Below are positions 9,490 through 17,341 of a stretch of DNA of 64,000 bases, piece after piece. The stretch covers positions 1-64,000 of the forward strand of contig NZ_QTSU01000005.1 in the NCBI RefSeq assembly GCF_003382365.1. Direction: 5' to 3'. Within the stretch, counting starts at the first letter, position 1. Every line of letters starts with the position of its first letter. A model generated the notes under the pieces. It ran no database searches, had not been told where the DNA came from, and saw only the letters and a program-made list of their open reading frames with translations. Source of the stretch: Lysobacter silvisoli (GTDB lineage Bacteria; Pseudomonadota; Gammaproteobacteria; Xanthomonadales; Xanthomonadaceae). A program made the translations under genes and the position numbers.

Positions 9490-10143
9490 TCAGGCCGCCG
9501 GCAGCCCGGCCAGCTGACGCAGGGCGCGCTCGAACAGTTCCACCGGCTGGCCGCCCTGGATCAGATGACGGTCGTTGATGATGACCGACGGCACGGCGCT
9601 GATGCCCTGGGCCTGGAAATGGTTCTCCTGCGTGCGCACCTCGTCGGCGTACTCGTCCGACGCCAGGATCTGCCGCGCGCGCGCCTCGTCCAGCCCCACC
9701 GACGCGGCCACGCCGGCCAGGGTGTCGTGCGAGGACACGTCCAGGCCGTCGCTGAAGTAGGCCTGCAGCAGCGCGTGCTTGAGCGCGCGCTCGCGTTCGG
9801 CGCCTTCCAGCTGCGCCCAATGCAGCAGGCGGTGAGCGTCGAAGGTGTTGTAGATGCGGTTGCGCGCGTTGAAGGCGAACCCCAGCGCGGCGCCGCGCTG
9901 GCGCAGGGCCTCGCGGTTCTGCGCCAGCTGCGCGGGCGTGGAGCCGTACTTGCGGGCCAGATGCTCGTCGATGTCCTCGCCTTCCGGGGCCATCTGCGGA
10001 TTGAGCTCGAAGGGCTGGAAATGCAGGTCCACCTGCAGGCCGTCGCCGATGCGCGCGATCGCCTGCTCCAGCGACTTCAGGCCCACCGCGCACCAGGGGC
10101 AGGACACGTCGGAGACGAAATCGATCTTCAGCGGCTGGGACAT
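9490..10143 (-). CDS. DsbA family oxidoreductase (FrnE-like)
   Basis: A thioredoxin-fold protein of the DsbA/FrnE branch, 217 residues, without a signal peptide and so probably cytoplasmic. The redox motif CPWC sits at residues 15-18 just after the first beta strand (KIDFVSDVSCPWC). The helical insertion follows, and the cis-Pro loop appears as GISAVPSVIIN near residue 182. The FrnE group carries out thiol-disulfide or polyketide-related isomerase chemistry; the substrate here is unknown. Start ATG 10143. The GNAT gene lies 121 bases upstream on the same strand. Confidence 0.9.
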   Translation of the reverse strand: MSQPLKIDFVSDVSCPWCAVGLKSLEQAIARIGDGLQVDLHFQPFELNPQMAPEGEDIDEHLARKYGSTPAQLAQNREALRQRGAALGFAFNARNRIYNTFDAHRLLHWAQLEGAERERALKHALLQAYFSDGLDVSSHDTLAGVAASVGLDEARARQILASDEYADEVRTQENHFQAQGISAVPSVIINDRHLIQGGQPVELFERALRQLAGLPAA

Positions 10144-10264
10144 GGCGGTACCTGGCGAGCGACGGCCGGCGAGCGGCCCGAGACCGACAAGATGCGACCG
10201 CGCCGTCGCGGCTTCAACCGCCGCAGGCACGCACCGGTGGGCCGATGCGTTCCAGCGGTGGCCC

Positions 10265-10795
10265 TCAGTCCAGGGCCAGGCCCAGGATGCGGTCGTCGTA
10301 ATCGCGGCCGCCGACGTTGAACCGGCGCGTGCCCAGCGCGCGGAAGCCGATGCGCTCGTAGAAACCGATCGCCGCGGCGTTGCCGTCGTACACGCCCAGC
10401 AGCAGCCGGCGCGCGCCGCGCGCGCGGGCTTCGTCGGCCGTGGCCTGCAGCAGGCGCCGGCCCCAGCCGCCGCCGTGATAGCGGCCGAGCAGGTAGATGC
10501 GCTTGAGTTCCAGATCGCGCGCGTCGGCATCGGGCAGCGGCAGCTGCGCCGGCGCGAGCACGGCATAGCCCACCGGCGCCTCGCCGGGCGCGGCCTCCAG
10601 CAGCCACAGCGCGCAGGCCGCATCGTCCAGCCAGGCGCGGTAGGTGGCCGCGGCGTGGGCATGCGCGCAGTGACGCACGATGTCGCCGCCGCCGAGGATG
10701 CCGGCGAAGGTTTCCAGGAAGGTGGCCTGGCCGACCAGGGCCAAGGCGGCTTCGTCGCCGGGTGCGCAGCGGCGCAGGCGCAGTTGGTCGTTCAT
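10265..10795 (-). CDS. GNAT family N-acetyltransferase
   Basis: A 176-residue acyl-CoA-dependent acetyltransferase of the GNAT fold. The acetyl-CoA pyrophosphate-binding loop appears as LGRYHGGGWGRRLL (about residues 107-120; family RxxGxG/A), followed by the helix and the late FYERIGFRALG strand typical of GNATs. The N-terminal LRLRRCAPGDEAALALVG is standard. No substrate can be inferred. It lies 51 bases downstream of the M28 peptidase stop, separated from it by a strong GC hairpin. Confidence 0.88.
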   Translation of the reverse strand: MNDQLRLRRCAPGDEAALALVGQATFLETFAGILGGGDIVRHCAHAHAAATYRAWLDDAACALWLLEAAPGEAPVGYAVLAPAQLPLPDADARDLELKRIYLLGRYHGGGWGRRLLQATADEARARGARRLLLGVYDGNAAAIGFYERIGFRALGTRRFNVGGRDYDDRILGLALD

Positions 10796-10810
10796 GCGGA
10801 TTCCGATGCG

Positions 10811-10840
10811 GCGCCGCTCCCGCGCGTGCGGGAGCGGCGC
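10811..10840 (-). terminator. GC-rich hairpin between the M28 peptidase and GNAT genes
   Basis: A perfect 13-base-pair stem (10811-10823 with 10828-10840) closes a four-base loop right after the peptidase stop codon on the minus strand. No U-tract follows, so this could be a weak terminator or a 3'-end stabilising hairpin. Confidence 0.5.
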
Positions 10841-10846
10841 GGTGGC

Positions 10847-12496
10847 TTACTTGCGTTCGGCCGCGCTGGCGTCGCGCGCGGCGCGGAACTCCGAGTCCTG
10901 GCTCCAGTTCGGCCAGCGCTTGGAGTTGGCCAGGCCGTTGCCCAGGCTGTAGAGCAGTTCCAGGTCGCGGGCCATGCCGGTGAAGCTCCAGCTGGCTTCC
11001 CACTGGTCGGCCGGCTGATGGTAGCGATCGGCGGTGTAGGCGCGCTGCGCGGCCTCGCCCGCGGCGCGGCCGCCGTCGATGCGGTCGTCGCCGGAACCGA
11101 ACGACACCGCCGGCACGCCACGCTTGGCGAAGGGGAAGTGATCGGAGCGGAAGAAGTGGCCGGCCTCGGGCTTGGGATCGGTCACGTAGCTCATGTCCCA
11201 ACGCTTGGCCAGCGCGATCAACTCGTCCAGCAGGTCCTGCTTGGCGCTGCCGGCGGTGGAGAAATCGCGCGCCGGGCCTTCGGGATCGAGCGCGTCGGTG
11301 TTGATCACCGCCACGGTCTTGCCCAGCGGGTACAGCGGCTTGGACGAGTAGTACTCCGAACCCAGCAGGCCCTTTTCCTCGGCGGTCACCGCCAGGAACA
11401 CCACCGAGCGCTGCGGCTTGGGCCCCTGCGCGAAGGCGCGGCCCATCTCGATCAGCGCGGCGGTGCCGGTGGCGTTGTCGACCGCGCCGTTGTAGATGGT
11501 ATCGCCCTTGGCGTCGGGCGCGCCCACGCCCAGGTGGTCCCAGTGCGCGCTGTAGATCACGGTCTCGTCGGGGCGCTGGCTGCCTTCGATGCGGCCGACG
11601 ATGTTTTGCGAGGTGATGACCTCGGTCTGCACCGCGTAGTTCGCCGACAGGGTCGCGCCCTTGAGCTCCACCGGCTTGAACGCGCGCGTCTGCGCCTGGC
11701 GCTTGAGCGCTTCGAAATCCAGGCCGGCGCGCTTGAACAGGTCGACGGCGAAGTCGCGCTGGATCCAACCCTCCATGCGCGGATGGGTGGCGCCGGGGCG
11801 GTCGCGGACCACGTCGAACATGGTGTTGGTGTTGGAGTTCTTGACCGTGGCCCAGCCGTAGGACGCCGGATCGGTCTCGTGCACGATCAGCAGGCCCAGC
11901 GCGCCCTGGCGCGCGGCCTCTTCGTATTTGTAGGTCCAGCGGCCGTAGTAGGTCATGGCCTTGCCGCCGAAGTCGCCTTTACCGCTTTCGAAATCCGGGT
12001 CGTTGATCAGCACCACGGCGATCTTGCCTTTCAGGTCCAGGCCCTTGAAATCGTCCCAGTCGCGCTCGGGCGCCTTGACGCCATAACCGGCGAACACCAG
12101 CGGCGCATCGGCGATAGCCACCGACTTGGAACCGTCGAGCGCGGCGCGCACGGCGATCTCGTTGCCCTGGGTCAGCGCCTGCGCCTTGCCGCCCACGCTG
12201 ACCGACAGCGACGGCGTGCCGGCGATCTGCGAACGCGTCAGCGGCACCGCCTGCGTCCACAGGCGCTGGCCGTCCTTGAGATCGCCGCCGGGCTGCAGGC
12301 CCGCGGCCTGCATCTGCGCGACCACGTACTCGATGGTCTTGGTCTCGCCGGCGGTGGCCGGGCCGCGGCCCTCGAACTCGTCGGAGGACAGCACCCGCGT
12401 TTCTTCGGACAGGCGCTTGGGGTCGAACTTCGGCGCCTCGGCCGCCAGGGCCGCGGATACCGACAGGGACAGCAGGGACGCGAGCAGCAGTTTCAT
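10847..12496 (-). CDS. Secreted M28 family metallo-aminopeptidase
   Basis: A zinc-dependent M28 peptidase of 549 residues, exported by a Sec signal peptide (cleavage near ALA-AEAP, residue 19). The two-zinc site is visible in order: SAHWDHLG (His, Asp), GAVDNATGTA (bridging Asp), TAEEKGLLGS (catalytic and ligand Glu pair), INTDA (Asp) and FRSDHFPF (final His). Between the N-terminal part and the catalytic core lies a PA-domain-like insertion (about residues 110-250). It probably releases N-terminal residues from peptides in the periplasm or medium. Start: ATG 12496, which begins a clean signal peptide; a 25-residue upstream extension is possible but unlikely. Confidence 0.92.
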   Translation of the reverse strand: MKLLLASLLSLSVSAALAAEAPKFDPKRLSEETRVLSSDEFEGRGPATAGETKTIEYVVAQMQAAGLQPGGDLKDGQRLWTQAVPLTRSQIAGTPSLSVSVGGKAQALTQGNEIAVRAALDGSKSVAIADAPLVFAGYGVKAPERDWDDFKGLDLKGKIAVVLINDPDFESGKGDFGGKAMTYYGRWTYKYEEAARQGALGLLIVHETDPASYGWATVKNSNTNTMFDVVRDRPGATHPRMEGWIQRDFAVDLFKRAGLDFEALKRQAQTRAFKPVELKGATLSANYAVQTEVITSQNIVGRIEGSQRPDETVIYSAHWDHLGVGAPDAKGDTIYNGAVDNATGTAALIEMGRAFAQGPKPQRSVVFLAVTAEEKGLLGSEYYSSKPLYPLGKTVAVINTDALDPEGPARDFSTAGSAKQDLLDELIALAKRWDMSYVTDPKPEAGHFFRSDHFPFAKRGVPAVSFGSGDDRIDGGRAAGEAAQRAYTADRYHQPADQWEASWSFTGMARDLELLYSLGNGLANSKRWPNWSQDSEFRAARDASAAERK

Positions 12497-12840
12497 GGAC
12501 GAAGGGCCCGGGCGGATGAGTGCGCCCGATACTAGGAGCGGCGGCGCGGGCGGTCCAGTTGCGTCGGTCACGGTCGCGCGACTTTGCCGAATCTGCGATT
12601 TCGGGCCGGTGGAACTGAGCGTTTCCGGTGCGCGCCTGACGCGCGTTCATGTTCTGCGGCACACTGTCGCCACGGCCGCGCAGCGCGCGGGCGTACCCCC
12701 ATCCGCACCGCCGACCGCGCCCGAGCGCCGCCCACCGCCCCGCTCGAGCGGCCCCCACCGCTGCATCCCGCTGCCGCGGCCGGCCTGCGACTCGGATCTG
12801 CCATGCCCCGCTTGATTCCGCTGTCTTCCCGGTGCGCGCG
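12497..12840. other. Intergenic region between divergent genes
   Basis: A 344-base gap between the divergent M28 peptidase and MFS genes. Apart from the candidate minus-strand promoter at 12529-12557, I see no coding potential supported by a family, no RNA gene and no strong palindrome. Confidence 0.45.
12529..12557 (-). promoter_or_regulatory. Candidate sigma-70 promoter of the M28 peptidase
   Basis: On the minus strand, TGGACC (12557-12552) is followed after 17 bases by TAGTAT (12534-12529), each matching four of six consensus positions. It lies 33 bases before the ATG. This is a pattern match in GC-rich DNA and nothing more. Confidence 0.35.
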
Positions 12841-14112
12841 ATGAGCGCGTCCGCCGCCGCGCGCGTGCCGCCGCGCTCGCTCTGGCAAGGGCGCAGCCTG
12901 GTGCTGGCCGGCATCGTGCTGTCGGCCTTCACCCTGCGTACCGCGGTGACGTCGCTGACGCCGCTGCTGGACGGCCTGGGCCGCGAGTTCGGTTTCGGCC
13001 CGACCATGACCGGCGTGTTAGGCATGGTGCCCACCGCCGCGTTCGCGGTGTTCGGCGTGCTCACGCCCGCCATCGCCCACCGCCTGGGCCTGGAGCGCGC
13101 GGCGCTGACCGCGATGGCGCTGGCCGCGCTGGGCCTGCTCGCGCGCGCCTTCGCCGGCGATACCGCGCAACTGCTCGCCGCATCGGCCGTGGCGTTGGCC
13201 GGCATGGGCATGGGCAACGTGGTGCTGCCGCCGCTGGTGAAGCGCTACTTCGCCGACCGCTTGGGCGCAGTGAGCTCGACCTACATCACCGTGCTGCAAC
13301 TGGGCACCATCCTGCCGGCATTGGCCGCGGTGCCGATGGCGCAGGCCGCCGGCTGGCGCGTGTCGCTGGGCTCGTGGTCGCTAGTGGCGGTGGCCGCGGC
13401 GCTGCCGTGGATCGCGGCGCTGTGGATGGAGCGCTACGGCCGCTCCGCGCAGGCGCGCACGCTGGCCGCCGCGCACGACCGCGCGGTCGGCAGCGGCGAC
13501 GAAGCGCCGGAGCTGGCCGCGCCCGCCTCCACCGGCCGGGTCTGGCGCGCGCCGCTGGCCTGGGGCATGGCGCTGATGTTCGGCATGACCTCGCTGATCA
13601 CCTATTCCATGTTCACCTGGCTGCCCAAGCTGCTGGTCGAAGCCGGCGGCAGCGCCGCGCTGGGCGGCAGCATGGTGGCGCTGTTCTCCACACTTGGGCT
13701 GGTGGCCGCGTTGGCGCTGCCGGCGCTGGCGGTGCGCATCGCCAATCCCTTTCCGGTGGTGCTGGCCTGCGTGGCCATGTACCTGGCCGGGTTCGCCGGG
13801 CTGCTGTGGGCGCCGATGACGGCGACGGTGCTGTGGGTGGCGCTGCTGGGCCTGGGCCCCAGCACTTTCCCGCTGTCGCTGACCTTGATCAACCTGCGCA
13901 CGCGCAGCCAGGCCGGTTCAGCCGCGCTGTCGGGCTTCATGCAGGGATTGGGTTACACGATCAGCTGCCTGGGCCCGCTGCTGTTCGGCTGGCTGCACGA
14001 GCGCAGCCACGGTTGGGCGCTGCCGTTCGGGTTCTTGAGCCTGTGTCTGGTGGTGCTGGCGATAGGCGGCTACCTGGCCTGCCGGCCGCGCATGCTCGAA
14101 GACCAGTGGTAA
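12841..14112 (+). CDS. MFS transporter, CynX/NimT-like
   Basis: A major facilitator superfamily exporter/importer of 423 residues with about twelve hydrophobic helices in two halves joined by a hydrophilic loop (about residues 195-235). The opening LRTAVTSLTPLLDGLGREFGF and the second-half GFMQGLGYTISCLGPLLFGWLHE resemble the cyanate/nitroimidazole (CynX/NimT) subfamily. The substrate cannot be deduced from the neighbours; no cyanase or regulator is adjacent. Start ATG 12841; upstream ATGs in frame would add a low-complexity Arg/Pro segment that the family lacks. Confidence 0.88.
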   Translation: MSASAAARVPPRSLWQGRSLVLAGIVLSAFTLRTAVTSLTPLLDGLGREFGFGPTMTGVLGMVPTAAFAVFGVLTPAIAHRLGLERAALTAMALAALGLLARAFAGDTAQLLAASAVALAGMGMGNVVLPPLVKRYFADRLGAVSSTYITVLQLGTILPALAAVPMAQAAGWRVSLGSWSLVAVAAALPWIAALWMERYGRSAQARTLAAAHDRAVGSGDEAPELAAPASTGRVWRAPLAWGMALMFGMTSLITYSMFTWLPKLLVEAGGSAALGGSMVALFSTLGLVAALALPALAVRIANPFPVVLACVAMYLAGFAGLLWAPMTATVLWVALLGLGPSTFPLSLTLINLRTRSQAGSAALSGFMQGLGYTISCLGPLLFGWLHERSHGWALPFGFLSLCLVVLAIGGYLACRPRMLEDQW

Positions 14113-14118
14113 CTGTTA

Positions 14119-14257
14119 AAAGCCCCTCTCCCGTGCAACGGGAGAGGGGTTGGGGTGAGGGCATGCGGAGGTCACGAACTCGCGCCGTAATTCGCCTTTC
14201 GCGCGCCCTCATCCGCCCTCCGGGCACCTTCTCCCGCAAGCGGGAGAAGGGAGCGCT
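14119..14257. repeat. Intergenic repeat with two hairpins (family B); likely bidirectional terminator
   Basis: The sequence between the convergent MFS and PepSY genes contains a perfect 12-base-pair hairpin (14123-14149, arms CCCCTCTCCCGT/ACGGGAGAGGGG) and a second 11-base-pair hairpin (14226-14249, arms CCTTCTCCCGC/GCGGGAGAAGG). They are joined by GGTTGGGGTGAGGG-type and CCCTCATCCG-type arms that are themselves complementary, so the whole forms one compound inverted repeat. This CTCTCCCG...CGGGAGAG motif recurs in many proteobacterial genomes. Position between two gene ends fits termination. Confidence 0.75.
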
Positions 14258-14689
14258 TTAGTCCTTTTCCTTGCCGATCACCTTGCCGGTGCGCGGATCG
14301 ATCTTGAGTTCCACATCGCGGCCGGCCGGGTCGTCGGCTTCGGCATTCCAGATGCCGTCCTCGTAATCCACGTCGTGCACGTTGGTGTAGCCGGCCACGG
14401 CCAGGCGCGCGCGCACGTCGGCCTCGCTGAGGTTGGCCACCTGCTCGTCCGGATACACGCGCCCGGTCTTCGGGTCCAGACGCACGTCGACGCGGTTGCC
14501 TTCGGCGCTGCGTGCGTCGGCCTTCCACACGCCGTCGCTGAATTTGACGTCGTTGATCTTGGTGTAGCCCTGATCGGTCAGGCGCGCACGCACCTGGGCT
14601 TCGGTCATGGCGTCTTGCGCGAGGGCGGTGCCGGATACGGCCAGGGCGATGGCGAACGCGGCGATACGCAAACTCGGACTCGTCTTCAT
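14258..14689 (-). CDS. Secreted protein with two PepSY-like repeats
   Basis: A 143-residue exported protein. Residues 1-24 are a Sec signal (cleavage near ALA-QDAM). The mature part holds two tandem PepSY-like modules, roughly 25-80 and 84-140, each with the pattern (T/S)EA(Q/D)VRARL, GYT, a D-rich GxW strand, and a terminal DPxTGxV strand. PepSY modules are thought to inhibit or regulate peptidases and to occur in envelope proteins; the role here is inferred only. GGAG lies seven bases before ATG 14689. It is convergent with the MFS gene. Confidence 0.82.
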   Translation of the reverse strand: MKTSPSLRIAAFAIALAVSGTALAQDAMTEAQVRARLTDQGYTKINDVKFSDGVWKADARSAEGNRVDVRLDPKTGRVYPDEQVANLSEADVRARLAVAGYTNVHDVDYEDGIWNAEADDPAGRDVELKIDPRTGKVIGKEKD

Positions 14690-14851
14690 GGCTAGCTCCG
14701 TTGGGGGACGGTGCCTGAGTCTTGTCGCGCTCGCGCCAACCGGCGGTGAATATCGCGCGTTCAGTCGCGCACGTTCACGCTCGCTGCACACCTGCTGCAC
14801 GCGACGCTAACGCCAGCGCGAACATCGCGCGATGCCGCGGCGCTTAGGCCG

Positions 14852-15601
14852 TCATTGTTCTATCGGATACACGCTGGCGATGGGGCAGGTCACGCGCGAC
14901 ACGCCGCCCCCGCGCGCGATGCCTTCGCCCGGCCGCATCTCGGCCTTGGCCACCACGCTGTCGCCGGGATTGCCGCAGATCGCGCTGATGCCCATGCCCG
15001 AACGCAGGTCGATGGTGTGGGCGTTGAACAGTTCCGGGCAGCTGTAGGCGAGTTCGACGCGGTAATAACGGTGGCCGCCGGAACGCTGCGGCGAGACTTC
15101 GACCACCAGGCCCTTGCCGTCCTCGCTCCAGCCGCGCATGTAGCGCGGGTTGAAGCAGTACGAAGTGGAGCCGCCGAAACCGCGACGCTTTTCGGTTTTC
15201 ACTTCCACCGCGTCCAAGGTGGCGATGCCGTCGTCGCGGCGCTGGCTGGCCAGCGCCAGCTGCGCGTACTCGCGCGCGTCGATGACGGCCACCGCGGCCA
15301 CCGGACACAGCTGCTGGCCGCTGCGCAGATACTCGTTGCCGTGGCCGCAGACCCAGCCCTCGCGCGCGAGCACGGTGGCCTGCGCGTCCACGGTGGCGGC
15401 CGGGCAGTCCTGCGCCAGGTCCACGCGGAAGCGGCGGCCGTCGGCCTGCATCACCGCCAGGGTGCGCTCGCCGGACTGCCGCGCCTCGCTCATGCTGCGC
15501 GCGTCCAGGCAGTTCGGCGCGGGCGCCGGGCTGCGCGTGGACGCGGCCAGCGGCGCGGCGGCCAGCAACAACAGCAGGGACAGCGGAGCGGTAGTGCGCA
15601 T
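14852..15601 (-). CDS. Secreted hypothetical protein with an internally duplicated DUF6491-like domain
   Basis: A 249-residue exported protein with a signal peptide (about residues 1-20, ending near AAS). The mature region appears to be two related halves. The first (about 30-115) has CLDARSM, VDLAQDCPA and CGHGNEY. The second (about 145-249) has YCFNPRYMRGWS, RVELAYSCPEL and AICGNPGD. Both follow a Cys / YRVxL.xxCP / CG pattern that I associate loosely with DUF6491-type Xanthomonadaceae lipoprotein-like proteins. Six or more conserved Cys suggest disulfides in the periplasm. Function unknown; family name is tentative, the duplication is visible. Confidence 0.7.
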   Translation of the reverse strand: MRTTAPLSLLLLLAAAPLAASTRSPAPAPNCLDARSMSEARQSGERTLAVMQADGRRFRVDLAQDCPAATVDAQATVLAREGWVCGHGNEYLRSGQQLCPVAAVAVIDAREYAQLALASQRRDDGIATLDAVEVKTEKRRGFGGSTSYCFNPRYMRGWSEDGKGLVVEVSPQRSGGHRYYRVELAYSCPELFNAHTIDLRSGMGISAICGNPGDSVVAKAEMRPGEGIARGGGVSRVTCPIASVYPIEQ

Positions 15602-15786
15602 GCGGGGGTCCGTGGCGATCGCCGGCGCACGTGGCCAGCCTGCCGATTAGACGCGAAGTGCGGCTACCGCCGCTAGCGCGGGACGGCGCCCATTTGCTAG
15701 CGCGGCCTCGCCGCCGGTCGCACCGCGATGGCGTGCGCCTCGCGTGCGCGCTAAGGTCGCGCGCAGCCCAAGACCGCCGAACCGCC

Positions 15787-17148
15787 ATGCAGGACCTGAC
15801 CCAGGGCCCCATCCCCAAACACGTACTGCGCATGGCCGCGCCGATCATGGTCGGCATGCTGTTCCAGACCCTGTACTTCCTGATCGACCTCTACTTCGTC
15901 GCCCGCCTGGGCGATGCCGCGGTGGCCGGCGTGGGCGCGGCCGGCAACGTGCAGTTCATCGTCATGGCCCTGACCCAGATCCTGGGCGTGGGCACCATGG
16001 CCCTGATCTCGCACGCGGTCGGGCGCAAGGACCGCGACGACGCCAACCTGGTGTTCAACCAGAGCCTGCTGCTGGCGCTGGCCTGCACCGCGGTCACCCT
16101 GGTCGGCGGCTACGCGCTGGGCGGCGCCTACATGCGCACCCTGGGTGCCGACGCGGCCACCACCCAGGCCGGCATCGATTACCTGTACTGGTTCCTGCCC
16201 GGCCTGGCGCTGCAGTTCGCCCAGATCGCGATGGGCTCGGCGCTGCGCGGCACCGGCATCGCCAAGCCGACCATGGTGGTGCAGATGCTAACCGTGGTGC
16301 TCAACGCGATCCTGGCGCCGGTACTGATCGCCGGCTGGCTGACCGGCAAGCCCATGGGCGTAGCCGGCGCAGGCCTGGCCACCTCGATCTCGATCGCGGC
16401 CGGCGTTGTGATGATGGCGCTGTACTTCGCGCGCCTGGAAAAGTACGTGGGCTTCGACCGCAGCCAGTTCCACGCCCGGCTCGAAGTGTGGAAGCGGATC
16501 CTGCGCATCGGCCTGCCGCCCGGCGGCGAGTTCGCGCTGATGTTCGTCTACATGGCGGCGATCTACTGGGCGATCCGCGGCTTCGGCGCCGAGGCCCAGG
16601 CCGGTTTCGGCATCGGCCAGCGGGTGATGCAGGCGATCTTCCTGCCGGCGATGGCGATCTCGTTCGCGACCGCGCCGGTGGCCGGGCAGAACGTGGGCGC
16701 GCGCCGGCCGGAGCGGGTGCGCGCGACCTTCTACGCCTCGGCCATGATCGGCAGCGTGCTGATGCTGGCGCTGACCGCGCTGTGCCAGTGGCAGCCGTCC
16801 TGGCTGGTCGGCGTGTTCACCCAGGAGCCGGCGGTGATCGCGGTGGGCGCGCAGTTCCTGGGCGTGATCTCGCTGAACTTCGTCGCCTCGGGGCTGATCT
16901 TCACCTGCTCGGGCATGTTCCAGGCCCTGGGCGACACCCTGCCCGCCTTGCTCAGCAGCGCCAGCCGCATGCTCACCTTCGCCCTGCCGGCGCTGTGGCT
17001 GTCGACCCGGCCGGACTTCGAACTGCGCCAGCTGTGGCTGCTGTCGGTGGCCTCGGTGGCCCTGCAGGCGGTGATCAGCGTGCTGTTGCTGCTGCGCGCG
17101 CTGCGCCGTGCCGACCGGCGCATGGCCACTGCCGCGGCCGCGACCTGA
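15787..17148 (+). CDS. MATE family efflux transporter
   Basis: A multidrug and toxic compound extrusion transporter of 453 residues with twelve predicted helices. It has the typical MATE opening (LRMAAPIMVGMLFQTLYFLIDLYFVARLG), the pseudo-repeat in the second half (LRIGLPPGGEFALMFVY...), and FGIGQRVMQAIFLPAMAISFATAPVAGQNVGA. It would export cationic compounds by Na+ or H+ antiport in the inner membrane. Start: ATG 15787, which gives the usual short N-terminus; no Shine-Dalgarno is evident. No regulator adjoins it. Confidence 0.92.
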   Translation: MQDLTQGPIPKHVLRMAAPIMVGMLFQTLYFLIDLYFVARLGDAAVAGVGAAGNVQFIVMALTQILGVGTMALISHAVGRKDRDDANLVFNQSLLLALACTAVTLVGGYALGGAYMRTLGADAATTQAGIDYLYWFLPGLALQFAQIAMGSALRGTGIAKPTMVVQMLTVVLNAILAPVLIAGWLTGKPMGVAGAGLATSISIAAGVVMMALYFARLEKYVGFDRSQFHARLEVWKRILRIGLPPGGEFALMFVYMAAIYWAIRGFGAEAQAGFGIGQRVMQAIFLPAMAISFATAPVAGQNVGARRPERVRATFYASAMIGSVLMLALTALCQWQPSWLVGVFTQEPAVIAVGAQFLGVISLNFVASGLIFTCSGMFQALGDTLPALLSSASRMLTFALPALWLSTRPDFELRQLWLLSVASVALQAVISVLLLLRALRRADRRMATAAAAT

Positions 17149-17241
17149 GCCCGGCGACGGCGCAAAGCAGGCAAACGCACATCCCTCGCGCCAGCAAGCA
17201 CGAGCGCGGGTTGGAGCTTCGTTTTTTCGGTCGCAGTCGGC

Positions 17242-17270
17242 TTAAAAGCCGGCAAATTTGCGCCTATAGT
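17242..17270 (+). promoter_or_regulatory. Candidate promoter of the discoidin/lipase gene
   Basis: TTAAAA (17242-17247) and TATAGT (17265-17270) are separated by 17 bases, 71 bases before the start codon. The surrounding stretch is unusually AT-rich for this window, which supports but does not prove a sigma-70-type promoter. Confidence 0.4.
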
Positions 17271-17341
17271 CGTCGCCGCAAGGAAGCCATGCCGCCGGCG
17301 GTTCAACCCAGCGGCCCATATCGCGATCAGGAGGATCCGCC

